Positions 25,424 through 33,762 of a stretch of DNA of 64,000 bases are shown piece after piece. The notes below the pieces were generated by a model. The model was given only the letters and a program-made list of their open reading frames with translations, did not search any database and was not told the origin of the DNA. Positions within the stretch are counted from its first letter, which is position 1; the number at the start of each line of letters is the position of its first letter. Location: positions 124,001 to 188,000 of the forward strand of contig CAYOZN010000007.1 in NCBI GenBank assembly GCA_964408455.1. Direction: 5' to 3'. A program made the position numbers and the translations under genes. The stretch is from CAYOZN01 sp964408455. Lineage in GTDB: Bacteria; Planctomycetota; Phycisphaerae; UBA1845; UTPLA1.

Positions 25424-26878
25424 ATGCTGCGTATCAAGGTCTTCCAAAACGGCGCCCCCGCGACGCAGCTTGATCTTTCCGGCGCGTTTCTGCTCGGACA
25501 TGACCGCGTGCCCATCCGCGGCGATTTGTCGTTTTCGGATGGCGAGATCATCTGCGAATCCCGTGCGCGCGGGGCGGCGGCGCTGTCGCTGCTCTGGCCG
25601 GTGCCGGGCATGGGACGGCTGATGCTGGAGACGCCGCGCCTTCAGGAGCGTCGCGAGCCGTACCACCTGCACGTCGAACTGGCCCGTGGGCAGCTCATGC
25701 GCATCGCCCAAAAGCGCGAAGACTGGGGCCTCTACGACGGCGTCGCTGGCGAGCCGGTCTTCGATGACATCGATAAGGCACGCGACTTGTTGATCTCGGC
25801 GCTGACCAGCGACGATGGCTCCAGCGCTGCCAAGATGGCGGATGAATCGTTGACGATCGGGCTGCGGGCGGCCGAGGGGCTGGCGCTATTCCAGGCCGAT
25901 GCCTTCCTGAATCGGCGGATCACGGCGCACCAGCTTTCCAGGCGGCCTCTGGGCGTTCACCTTGATCCGCGGCAGGCTGCCGAACATCATGCGACGGCCC
26001 TCAGGCGCGGCTTCGATTTCGGCATCTTGCCGTTTACCTGGGCTGAACTTGAGCCTCGCGAAGGCGTGCATCGGCCCGGTGGCGGGGAGGCGTGGCTGAA
26101 GCTTGCGCGTGCCCAGAAGGTGCCGGTCTGGGGTGCCGGGCTGGTGTCATTCGAGGACGGCCACCTGCCCGACTGGCTCGTCGGCACGACTCGCGAGTAC
26201 GAGAGCATCCGCGAGGCCATGACGAGACACCTGCGCCGCGTCGTCAAGACGTACGGCGCATACGTCCAGGCGTGGGAAGTGATGCACGGCATTCACGCCC
26301 AGTCAGCATTTCGGCTCACCTTCGAGCAGATGATGGACCTCACGCGGGCGGCAGCCCTTGTCGTGAAGCAGGCGGCCCCCCGGTCGATGACGGTTCTGGG
26401 CATTACAAGACCGTGGGGTGAATACTACGCCAGCGACCCGCGCAGCATTCCGCCGGCAATGTACGCCGAAATGGCGGTCCAGAGCGGCGTGAACTTCGAT
26501 GCCTTCGGGCTCGATCTGAGCGTGGGCGCCGGCCAAGCGCCGAATATCGCCCGCGATCTGATGCAGATCTCGTCGCTGCTCGATCGCTTCGGGGGTCTGG
26601 GCAAGCCGGTTCATGTCACGGCGGCAGGTGTGCCGTCCGGCGGCGGAGAGCCCCATTGCGGACATTGGCACGCGGGCTGGACCGACGAGGTGCAGGCCGA
26701 GTGGCTGCAAGGTTGCTATCGCATCGCCCTGAGCAAACCGTTCGTGGAGAGCATTGCCTGGATGCGGCTGGCCGATCACGAGGGCCTGGAGGGCGTGCTC
26801 AATCGCGACGGCTCACCGAAGCGGGCGTGGGAAACGGTGGTCAACTTTCGGAAGAGTGTTTTGAGCGCCGGATCTTGA
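25424..26878 (+). CDS. GH10-like protein lacking the catalytic glutamates
   Basis: 484 aa from the ATG at 25424 (an upstream TTG at 25310 is unlikely). The C-terminal 300 residues follow the GH10 barrel: FDFGILPFTWAELEPREG, YVQAWEVMHGIHA where active enzymes have W-D-V-V-N-E, and KPVHVTAAGVPS where they have I-T-E-L. Both catalytic Glu are therefore missing. PWGEYYA, FGLDLSVG, LSKPFVESIAWMRLADHEG are otherwise well kept. The N-terminal 150 residues form a strand-rich domain. I infer a carbohydrate-binding or structural role, not xylanase activity. No signal peptide is visible. It converges with the AP-superfamily gene. Confidence 0.75.
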   Translation: MLRIKVFQNGAPATQLDLSGAFLLGHDRVPIRGDLSFSDGEIICESRARGAAALSLLWPVPGMGRLMLETPRLQERREPYHLHVELARGQLMRIAQKREDWGLYDGVAGEPVFDDIDKARDLLISALTSDDGSSAAKMADESLTIGLRAAEGLALFQADAFLNRRITAHQLSRRPLGVHLDPRQAAEHHATALRRGFDFGILPFTWAELEPREGVHRPGGGEAWLKLARAQKVPVWGAGLVSFEDGHLPDWLVGTTREYESIREAMTRHLRRVVKTYGAYVQAWEVMHGIHAQSAFRLTFEQMMDLTRAAALVVKQAAPRSMTVLGITRPWGEYYASDPRSIPPAMYAEMAVQSGVNFDAFGLDLSVGAGQAPNIARDLMQISSLLDRFGGLGKPVHVTAAGVPSGGGEPHCGHWHAGWTDEVQAEWLQGCYRIALSKPFVESIAWMRLADHEGLEGVLNRDGSPKRAWETVVNFRKSVLSAGS

Positions 26879-26926
26879 GAACAGACGACAGGACGGACCG
26901 GAAGTTCCAGCGGGCCGGGGCATTCA

Positions 26927-28582
26927 TCAATCGAGATACCCCAGATCGCCGAGGCGGCGAGCCACCTCCGCCATCTGGCGTTCCGTGAGGGCGGGCGCCG
27001 CTTCGTCCACGTCGCGATCGCGCGGCGGTTCGTACTCGACATGAATTTTCGTGCGGAATATGGATTCGAGCACGCGTCCGTCCATGTCCTTGGGCACGGG
27101 TTCACCGAGGCCGGCGAGGATGGTCGGGGCCAGGTCCGCGATGTGAGCGCGAATCGTGCGGCCCTGCACCACATTCGGCCCGGATGCGACGAAGACGCCA
27201 TCCAACCGGTGCGTGCCCTCGAGCCGGCTGTAGGGCACCCAGCGGACCGGCGCACGGCCGCGGATTTTCTTCACAACGGCGAGGCCGTCGGTTGGGGCCA
27301 GCAGCAGATCGGGCATCCAGTCGTGTTCGCGCCGATCGCACTGGTATAGTTCTTCGGTGATGAAGACGTCTGAAAAGATGCGGAGGGATCGTCCTTCGCG
27401 ATCGGTGCAGGTGGCGGCGAGAAGTTTGTCCCGCACTTCGCGGCGGACGCGTTCGTAGTCGCGCGGTTCGACAATGCCGTGCGGCTGGCGTCCCTTGAGA
27501 TTGATGTAAAGAAAGCCGTAGACGCCGGCATGCAGCACGCAGGCCCTGGTCTGCGACCAGTCGATGGCCAGATCGTGATCGAGGGCACTGGATTGGCCGG
27601 CCTGGGCGGCAAAGCTGGGCCGCGTGAGGCGCCGCCAGAAGCCGGATGCGCGGGTTCGGGCCTGTGCGATCGGGCTGCGCAGGCTGAGATACCCCCATTT
27701 GGAAAGCAGCAGATTGGGCTGGGCCTTGCCGTCGAGGCTGCCGTGACCGTGATCTGACATGACGATGACATCGGCGTCGTGCTCGCGGGCCAGGGCCTTG
27801 AGCCGGCCGACAACGGCGTCCAGCTTGACCCAGCACTGCTCGGTGAGCCGGGCCCTTGCGGGATCGTCGTGCTTCGTTCGTTCGTCGATGTGGCGCCAGG
27901 CCTTGTGCTGGAGATTATCCACCAGCTTGTAGAGCACCATCATCACGTCCCAGCCATACTTGTCGCCACAGAAGCGGGCGAGGTCGTAGCCGCGATCGAA
28001 GCTCTGGCAGATATATTCGAGGTTTTTGGCGAACAGATCATCGCCGCCCGCGGCGCGCCGCTCCCACTTCTTTTCGTGCGTGTAGTCGGGATAGCGCTGG
28101 AGGATTTCGGCCTGGAGATGCCGCGGGTGCGTGAAGCATTCGCCCTGCGGCGTATCGAATCCGCTGATCATGAAGCCATTGACCGGCTCGGGCGGAAAGG
28201 TCATGGGCACGTTGATGGAGCCGACGCGATAGTGCTTGTCGCTGAGGATCTGCCAGATGGTCTTGGCCTTGAGGCTGATCTTGCGGTTGTCGTTGAAGGA
28301 CAGGACGTTGGTGTGCGGGTCGTAGCGGAGAAAGTCGATAATACCGTGCTTGCCCGGTCCCTTGCCGGTCATGAACGTCGTCCACGCCGCCGGGGTAATA
28401 GGAGGCCGCGTGCTCTCGAGCGGCCCGGAAACGCCGTGGTCGACCATCTCCTTCAACTCGGGCAAGAGGCCGCGCTCCATGAGCGGGCCGAGCACGTCAA
28501 AGGTGGCGCCATCCAGACCGATGAGCAGAACGCGGTTCAGGGCTCGATGGTTGTCTCGAATGGTCGTGTTGCGCGTGATCAT
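26927..28582 (-). CDS. Alkaline-phosphatase-superfamily phosphodiesterase
   Basis: 551 aa from the ATG at 28580-28582. Type I phosphodiesterase/nucleotide pyrophosphatase fold: metal-binding IGLDGATFDVL, the putative nucleophile Thr in PPITPAAWTTFMTGK, KHGIIDF, and the second metal site VIVMSDHGHG. HRLDGVFVASGP.. and ADLAPTILAGLG at the C-terminus are typical. No signal peptide, so probably cytoplasmic or membrane-associated. The substrate is unknown; members of this group cleave phosphodiesters or act in surface glycan modification. A GT-C membrane enzyme is upstream on the same strand. Confidence 0.85.
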   Translation of the reverse strand: MITRNTTIRDNHRALNRVLLIGLDGATFDVLGPLMERGLLPELKEMVDHGVSGPLESTRPPITPAAWTTFMTGKGPGKHGIIDFLRYDPHTNVLSFNDNRKISLKAKTIWQILSDKHYRVGSINVPMTFPPEPVNGFMISGFDTPQGECFTHPRHLQAEILQRYPDYTHEKKWERRAAGGDDLFAKNLEYICQSFDRGYDLARFCGDKYGWDVMMVLYKLVDNLQHKAWRHIDERTKHDDPARARLTEQCWVKLDAVVGRLKALAREHDADVIVMSDHGHGSLDGKAQPNLLLSKWGYLSLRSPIAQARTRASGFWRRLTRPSFAAQAGQSSALDHDLAIDWSQTRACVLHAGVYGFLYINLKGRQPHGIVEPRDYERVRREVRDKLLAATCTDREGRSLRIFSDVFITEELYQCDRREHDWMPDLLLAPTDGLAVVKKIRGRAPVRWVPYSRLEGTHRLDGVFVASGPNVVQGRTIRAHIADLAPTILAGLGEPVPKDMDGRVLESIFRTKIHVEYEPPRDRDVDEAAPALTERQMAEVARRLGDLGYLD

Positions 28583-28774
28583 GCGGTGGCTATCGGCGAA
28601 GGAGGGGCAACAGCAGGCTGGCCTCCCGAGCAATTCGGACCGATTTTACGGTACCCAACCAACGCCAGCGCCGCACCTGCGGACATGTCGTGTCGCCTTT
28701 TCGCTGGCGCGGCAGCTGCGCGGGCGACGAGAATCGTAGACCCGGGCCCGATATTAGGCAATGCTAATACTTTA

Positions 28775-30451
28775 CTACTGTTCTAACTCCATCTCGGCGC
28801 GTGTCGGCGTGTCGCAAATCTTCTCGAATACAACGAGATAGGGCTCCCGCTCGTACGGCAGAGGGTCGCTACGGATGACTTCGCGAAAGCAGGGGCTCGA
28901 TTCGAGCGACGGACGCAGTTTGCCGCGGGAGGACGACTCGGCAAACTGCCGCTCCCACGCGATCAGTGCGCCGACGGGCGCCTGCTCCACGCGAATATGA
29001 AAGTACGGACGATCCGGCGGCTGCCAGGCATCGAGTACGTGATCGATCCACGGCACGGCGGCGATGACCGGGCGGCGATCCAGTCCGAGGTCCGTTGCGC
29101 CGGTCAGCGCCTGCGTAATGAGCGGCGCCTGGGGCGGCATGGACAGGGGACCGCATAGCGCGACGAACGTGAGTGCGATGATCAGAGCGATGGCGGTGGG
29201 CACGAGCAGTTGAGGCAGCCTGTCGCTGCGCCGGGACGGCATCCTGGAAAACAGCCCGGCGAGGCCGGCGGCGAGCAGGACGGCGCCGGTAACGATGCGA
29301 ATGGCGAGAACGGCGACGTCCTTCCGCGGAAATTCAAATGGGGCGGCGCCCGGAAGGTCGGAAATGACGATTTCGCGCTCCAGGCTCAGCCAGATCGACA
29401 GCATCGAAATGGCTGCCACAAAGATGGCACGCAGCCGGTCCCGTGCGTCGGCTGTGCAAAGCCGGTTCCAGCCCGCCACGGCCGCGATGGCCATTAGCGG
29501 GGCAACCGGCACAAGGAATCGGTCGTATCCGCCGGAGGCGAAGAGTCCCAGCGCCCGGATGATCGTCTGCGCGAGGAACCAGATGATGATCGAGCAGGCG
29601 ACGAGACCGCCGCCGCGCCGCTGAACCAGGGGCGCAACGCCTGTGACTGCCAGAATGGTGACACCCGGCCCCCATGCCCTCAGCGTTCGGGCCACAAACG
29701 AGAACCATCCACCTGCGCCGTATTCATCCGTCGGCCTCGGGGAGAAGAGGACCTCCATCGGCAGGGGCGTGCCGGTCAACCATGCCGCACCATTGGCCAC
29801 GACCGGGGCCCAGATGATCGGCCAGAGCCGCCACAATGGCACCTTGCCGGCCAGGGCCGCGGCCGCCCAGACGGGAACGAACACGGCGGATTCGTGCCGC
29901 GTCAGCAGGGCAATCGAAAGCACCGCCGACGACCAGGACCACCGCCCCCGCAGGGCGAGATAGTGTGCCAGCGCCAGGTAGAGGGCGAGCGGCGTCTCGG
30001 TGAGTGTCGTCTGCGCCAGCTGAAAGGCAAGTGGCTGGGCCAGCATGAGCGGCACGGCCAGCCAGGCGCGGGCGAGGCCCAGATGCCGTGCAATCAAATA
30101 GGCCAGCCACGCCGCTGCACCGGTCAGCGCGACCGACAGGAACTTGCAGGCGACCCATCCCCATGCGGCCGGCAGGAAATATGCCGCGGTAAAACCGGGA
30201 CGGCCCCATTCGTTGAGCAGGTAGGCCGGCCAGCGCCAGGCCCACTTTGCGTACAGGTAGTGCGTCAGATCATCGAAGTGAAAGAGCCCGCGCGGGCTGA
30301 GCAGCACGCAAGCCGCCGCCGCGCCCATGCCGATGAGCAGCGCCAGCGCCGCCGCGATGCTGTCTCTTGCCGGGGGAAGGGGCGCGGTTTGTACACTCGG
30401 TTCGGACGACATGCCGGTCATCATGCGCGGACGGTCGGGCCTGTAAAGCAT
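28775..30451 (-). CDS. GT-C (family 39-like) membrane glycosyltransferase
   Basis: 558 aa with about 10-12 hydrophobic segments. The first loop holds FHFDDLTHYLYAKWAWRW, the acidic DD of GT-C transferases that use lipid-linked sugars (PMT/ArnT type). TLTETPLALYLALAHYLAL and LLTRHESAVFVPVW resemble ArnT-like proteins. The C-terminal soluble part is strand-rich. It probably transfers a sugar across the membrane to protein or lipid. The start is uncertain: ATGs exist at 30451, 30424, 30421 and 30412, and the first would leave only 23 bases to the divergent gene. Confidence 0.72.
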   Translation of the reverse strand: MLYRPDRPRMMTGMSSEPSVQTAPLPPARDSIAAALALLIGMGAAAACVLLSPRGLFHFDDLTHYLYAKWAWRWPAYLLNEWGRPGFTAAYFLPAAWGWVACKFLSVALTGAAAWLAYLIARHLGLARAWLAVPLMLAQPLAFQLAQTTLTETPLALYLALAHYLALRGRWSWSSAVLSIALLTRHESAVFVPVWAAAALAGKVPLWRLWPIIWAPVVANGAAWLTGTPLPMEVLFSPRPTDEYGAGGWFSFVARTLRAWGPGVTILAVTGVAPLVQRRGGGLVACSIIIWFLAQTIIRALGLFASGGYDRFLVPVAPLMAIAAVAGWNRLCTADARDRLRAIFVAAISMLSIWLSLEREIVISDLPGAAPFEFPRKDVAVLAIRIVTGAVLLAAGLAGLFSRMPSRRSDRLPQLLVPTAIALIIALTFVALCGPLSMPPQAPLITQALTGATDLGLDRRPVIAAVPWIDHVLDAWQPPDRPYFHIRVEQAPVGALIAWERQFAESSSRGKLRPSLESSPCFREVIRSDPLPYEREPYLVVFEKICDTPTRAEMELEQ

Positions 30452-30474
30452 CGCCGCCCGGCGGTTAGTGCCCT

Positions 30475-31767
30475 ATGATCTGCCCCGCCTGCAACCAGGG
30501 CATTTCTGCCGCCAACATCTGCGTCGCAGCGGCAGCGGGATTTCGTTTCGTGCTCGACGTGATCGCCATCAAACTTGGTTTGCAACACGTGGACGTGTGC
30601 AGCCTACGCTCGGGCGTGTGGCATGCGGAACGGTGCCAGCGGAGCCCGGGCGTGTCATTGCCGCGGTTCATCGAACTGGCACGGCCCGGCGTCGCGGCTG
30701 GCGCGGCGTTCGATCTGGTGATTCAGCAGGCCACGTCCGATTCCACGGCGATGGACAGCGAGCAGCGCGAGCTTTCGACGGCTGACGCTTCAGGGCTGCG
30801 CCGGGCGCGCATCGTGCCTGCCGCTCCCGACGCAGAAGCCGATCCTTGCATCGCCGTGGCGCGGCAACTGGCCCTTGCGCATCGGCTGCCGCGCTATGCC
30901 CTCTTCGCGATGGAAGCCGGACGGGCACTGTTGGCGGTGGGAGACCTGCGGCTCGGGGTGTTGGGTTTCGATCGGGTTTTGGCGGTGCCGGACGCGGCGG
31001 AAGCCGCGCGAAACATGGGGCTGTGTCTCGAACAACTGAAATCCGCCGCGGCGGTTCGGCTTGGCGACGCAAGGGCCTTCGAAGCGATTCCGCTGATTTG
31101 CCTGGGCGATTCCGCCCCGCGCTACGTCACGTCCGTGGCCGATCGGGCCGGTTTTTCGCAGTGCCTTGTGCCGCCATCGTGTGCCCTGCTGCCAGCCATG
31201 GGGTTATTGCTGGCAGATATTGCGATCGATGTCGTGCACAACATCCTCCCGGCCACCGAAAGTCTGGAGGATCTCCGCACCGCCTTCGCCGAGGCATTCG
31301 AGACGCTGGGCAAGTTGATCATGCGCGAGGGGTACGATCTGGATGACACCACCTGCACGCGATTCGCCTCGGTTCAAGTGGAGGATACTGCTTCATCGCG
31401 ATTGCTTGAGTTCGTTTGCGACGATCTGTACGCCGTCCAACCTGTTCTGGAAGGCATTCGATCGGCATGCATGGCAGCAGGGTTAACGGCGCCAGATCGA
31501 TTGCCCCTGGTGGGGAGCATTCGAGTTCACGCGGTCATCGAAACGGCGAAGCCTCCATTGCCTGCGGCATCGCCATCTGCGTGGAATCTGAGCGCTTCAC
31601 GCGCGGATGCCGGAAGTGGCCGCTCCGCACAGCCGCCAACGCGCAAGATAGCCGGACCGGTCGAGATTGCGGACGAATGGACGGAATTCCGGGTGGATTC
31701 GGGATGGACCGTGGAGCGGCTGCCGACGAATTCGCTGCAGATCGCGAAAGCCGATGGTAAATCGTGA
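30475..31767 (+). CDS. Protein with HyuA (hydantoinase/oxoprolinase A)-like segment
   Basis: 430 aa. Residues about 200-290 match the C-terminal part of HyuA: RLGDARAFEAIPLICLGDS, then CLVPPSCALLPAMGLLLADIAIDVVH, where HyuA has a VPPxPGVxSALGLLLAD pattern. The ATPase-like phosphate motifs of a full HyuA (about 700 aa) are absent, and the N-terminus (CPACNQGISAANIC) looks like a partial zinc site. So it is either a diverged relative or a remnant joined to other sequence. No enzyme role can be claimed. It starts 23 bases from the divergent GT-C gene. Confidence 0.6.
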   Translation: MICPACNQGISAANICVAAAAGFRFVLDVIAIKLGLQHVDVCSLRSGVWHAERCQRSPGVSLPRFIELARPGVAAGAAFDLVIQQATSDSTAMDSEQRELSTADASGLRRARIVPAAPDAEADPCIAVARQLALAHRLPRYALFAMEAGRALLAVGDLRLGVLGFDRVLAVPDAAEAARNMGLCLEQLKSAAAVRLGDARAFEAIPLICLGDSAPRYVTSVADRAGFSQCLVPPSCALLPAMGLLLADIAIDVVHNILPATESLEDLRTAFAEAFETLGKLIMREGYDLDDTTCTRFASVQVEDTASSRLLEFVCDDLYAVQPVLEGIRSACMAAGLTAPDRLPLVGSIRVHAVIETAKPPLPAASPSAWNLSASRADAGSGRSAQPPTRKIAGPVEIADEWTEFRVDSGWTVERLPTNSLQIAKADGKS

Positions 31768-31855
31768 CACCGGCGCCGGGCGTCAGTTGCGGATCGTCGG
31801 TCCAAGATCGCCTGCCGATCGCAAGTCGGGACGTTTTTCTTAAAGCGTTCCGACT

Positions 31856-32974
31856 TCACTCGCGGGGCGGAGGCGTGAATTCCGGGGCGGGAGTTGGTGG
31901 CACGTCGGTTTCGATCACGTCGTCAATAGGACGTTGTTCGGTTTCGCCTGCGTCGGCGCCGAGGGCAAAAAGCCGGTCCTGTGCCTGCGCGGCCCAGACG
32001 GTGCCGGGGAAACTTGCCACCAGGTATCGATAATAGAAGACCGCTGCGTCGAGCGAGCGCGTGCGTTCGTAGAACTGGGCGATGGTGAACTCTTTTTCCG
32101 CGAGGCGCTCGTTGATGCCTGAGAGCTGTTGCGGGATGCTGTGTTCTTCCGCGTCGCGCGGGTAGGCATTGAGGAAGTCGCGAAAATAGACCTCGGCCTC
32201 GAGGAGGTCCGCCTCGTCAAACTCGACGCCCGGAAACCGCGCCAGCGCCGACTGACCGCTGCGCAGCATCGCGATCCGGTGGTAGCGACCGCGTGGAAAT
32301 TCCCGCATGAGGCGTTTGTAGGCGAGCTCACTTTCCTCGAATTCGCCGCTGATGAAGTGGTAGTCGGCCTTGCGGCGGAGCGCAAGCTCGGCGGCGGGCG
32401 TGTCGGGGGCCCACTGGTCGATGATGCGATCGAGCATTTGCAGGGCCTCTTCCTCGCCGGACACCCAGAACATGCCCCGCCAGATTTTCCGCTTGCGGTC
32501 CTTGAAGAGCAGCATTTCGGCGATATTCATTTCCTTGCGAATCGCGCGATCGGCCAGCGGCGACGTCGGCCAGTCCTCCAGCAGTTGTTCGAGCCACTCG
32601 TACGCCTTGATGATGTCGCCGCTCTTCGGATCGGCGTCCTCTGCGAGGATTTCGGTCTCGGCGGCGTAGAACAGGGCCTCCGGGTAAAGCTCCGATGTCG
32701 GGTATCGCTCGAACCAGTCTTCGAAGGCCCGGCGGGCGTCACGGTATTCGCCCATCGCCAGGTATGACCGCGCGAGTGCCAGGTCGCCGGCCTCGGTGCC
32801 GGGGACCGGTGGTGCCAGTTGCACCCACTGGCCGGTTGTCGGATCGAACTCCATGCGTTGGCTGTAGGTGGTCGGCTGGTCGGCCAGGCCGCTTGTGGAG
32901 CAAGCGAGGAGTGTGAGAAGTGTGACCGCGGCGTTTGCCGCGGTCGAAGAAAGCACGCGCGCGTGGCCGTTCAT
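31856..32974 (-). CDS. BamD-like TPR outer-membrane assembly protein
   Basis: 372 aa from the ATG at 32972-32974, with GAGGG upstream. Signal-like N-terminus (NAAVTLLTLLACSTSGLA; a Cys sits in ACS). TPR-like helical pairs recur: DLALARSYLAMGEYRDARRAFEDWFERYPTSEL, YEWLEQLLEDWPTSPLADRA, YHFISGEFEESELAYKRLMREFPRG, EEHSIPQQLSGINERLAEKEFTIAQFYERTRSLDAAVFYYRYLVASFPG. The last block is close to BamD/YfiO. Probably a periplasm-facing envelope protein. It diverges from the LptE-like gene, another outer-membrane assembly factor. Confidence 0.78.
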   Translation of the reverse strand: MNGHARVLSSTAANAAVTLLTLLACSTSGLADQPTTYSQRMEFDPTTGQWVQLAPPVPGTEAGDLALARSYLAMGEYRDARRAFEDWFERYPTSELYPEALFYAAETEILAEDADPKSGDIIKAYEWLEQLLEDWPTSPLADRAIRKEMNIAEMLLFKDRKRKIWRGMFWVSGEEEALQMLDRIIDQWAPDTPAAELALRRKADYHFISGEFEESELAYKRLMREFPRGRYHRIAMLRSGQSALARFPGVEFDEADLLEAEVYFRDFLNAYPRDAEEHSIPQQLSGINERLAEKEFTIAQFYERTRSLDAAVFYYRYLVASFPGTVWAAQAQDRLFALGADAGETEQRPIDDVIETDVPPTPAPEFTPPPRE

Positions 32975-33093
32975 TCGTCGGTTCCCTCTGGTTGCGCCGC
33001 GATGGGCGATCCGCCGCGGCGGCATCTTACGTCGAGCGGCGCGGGCGTAAAACCCGGCTGGACGGGGATCGCGACCGGGCCTCTGAAGCTTCG

Positions 33094-33121
33094 TTGCCGC
33101 CGTGCGTGCGAAGGCTATAAT
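33094..33121 (+). promoter_or_regulatory. Promoter of lptE, probably leaderless
   Basis: TTGCCG (33094-33099), a 16-base spacer, TATAAT (33116-33121). The ATG of lptE is at 33131, only 9 bases after the -10 box, so transcription should begin at or within a few bases of the start codon. No ribosome binding site is present before the ATG. Confidence 0.6.
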
Positions 33122-33130
33122 CGCCGCCGC

Positions 33131-33667
33131 ATGAGCTGGAGAATTCCACCGACTGGCGTTGTGTGTCTGATCATGGCGGCCGGCCTGTCAACGAGCGGTT
33201 GCGGCTACTCGACCGACCGCGGCGCACATTTTCGCACCCGCAACGCGAGCAAGGAGCGCATCCGGACGGTGGCCGTGGATATCTTCAAGTCGCGCGAGTT
33301 CCGGCGGGACCTGGAACTTCAGCTCACCGAGGCGCTTGCCAAGCGGATCGAGATCGAGACGCCGTACAAGCTCGCGAAGAAGGCAACGGCCGATACTCAG
33401 ATATCGGGTGAAGTGCTTGAACTGAGACAGGGGACCATTGGACGCGATTTCGACCAGGTCAGGCCCCGCGAAACGGCGGCGACGCTTATCGTAAGTTTCC
33501 AGTGGCTGGACCTGAGAACGGGTGAAATCCTCGTGGATCGTCCCCGTTTCGTGCAGACGGTCGATTACATACGTCCGGTCGGGGAAGACGTTTATCACGC
33601 CCAGCAGCGAATTGCGGACCGTATGGCCGAGCGGATCGTCGAGGAGATGGAATCCGACGATTGGTAA
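33131..33667 (+). CDS. lptE: LptE-family lipoprotein
   Basis: 178 aa from the ATG at 33131. A lipoprotein signal (VVCLIMAAGLSTSGC) is followed by GYSTDRGAHFR, IRTVAVDIFKSREFRRDLELQLTEALAKRIE and ADTQISGEVLELR, matching the LptE/RlpB pattern of an outer-membrane lipoprotein. In Gram-negative bacteria LptE plugs the LptD barrel for lipopolysaccharide export. A full LPS pathway is not in this window, so the role here is by family only. ftsH follows after 95 bases. Confidence 0.82.
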   Translation: MSWRIPPTGVVCLIMAAGLSTSGCGYSTDRGAHFRTRNASKERIRTVAVDIFKSREFRRDLELQLTEALAKRIEIETPYKLAKKATADTQISGEVLELRQGTIGRDFDQVRPRETAATLIVSFQWLDLRTGEILVDRPRFVQTVDYIRPVGEDVYHAQQRIADRMAERIVEEMESDDW

Positions 33668-33688
33668 TTTGGCCGTTGCGGCTATAAT
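33661..33688 (+). promoter_or_regulatory. Promoter of ftsH overlapping the lptE stop
   Basis: TTGGTA (33661-33666), a 16-base spacer, TATAAT (33683-33688). The -35 box overlaps the lptE stop codon. The predicted start is near 33695. Confidence 0.55.
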
Positions 33689-33705
33689 CCGATAGATTTG
33701 ACGCC

Positions 33706-33737
33706 GCACAGGACCCGGTGGATGCCGGGTTCTGTGC
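33706..33737 (+). promoter_or_regulatory. Strong hairpin in the ftsH 5' leader
   Basis: A 13-bp stem (33706-33718 with 33725-33737) closed by a 6-nt loop, with one G-U pair. It lies downstream of the predicted ftsH start point and 25 bases before the ATG. It could be a terminator for lptE, an attenuator, or a stabilising leader structure. There is no clean T tract. Confidence 0.6.
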
Positions 33738-33762
33738 CGTTATGGCTTTATAGGACCATTAC

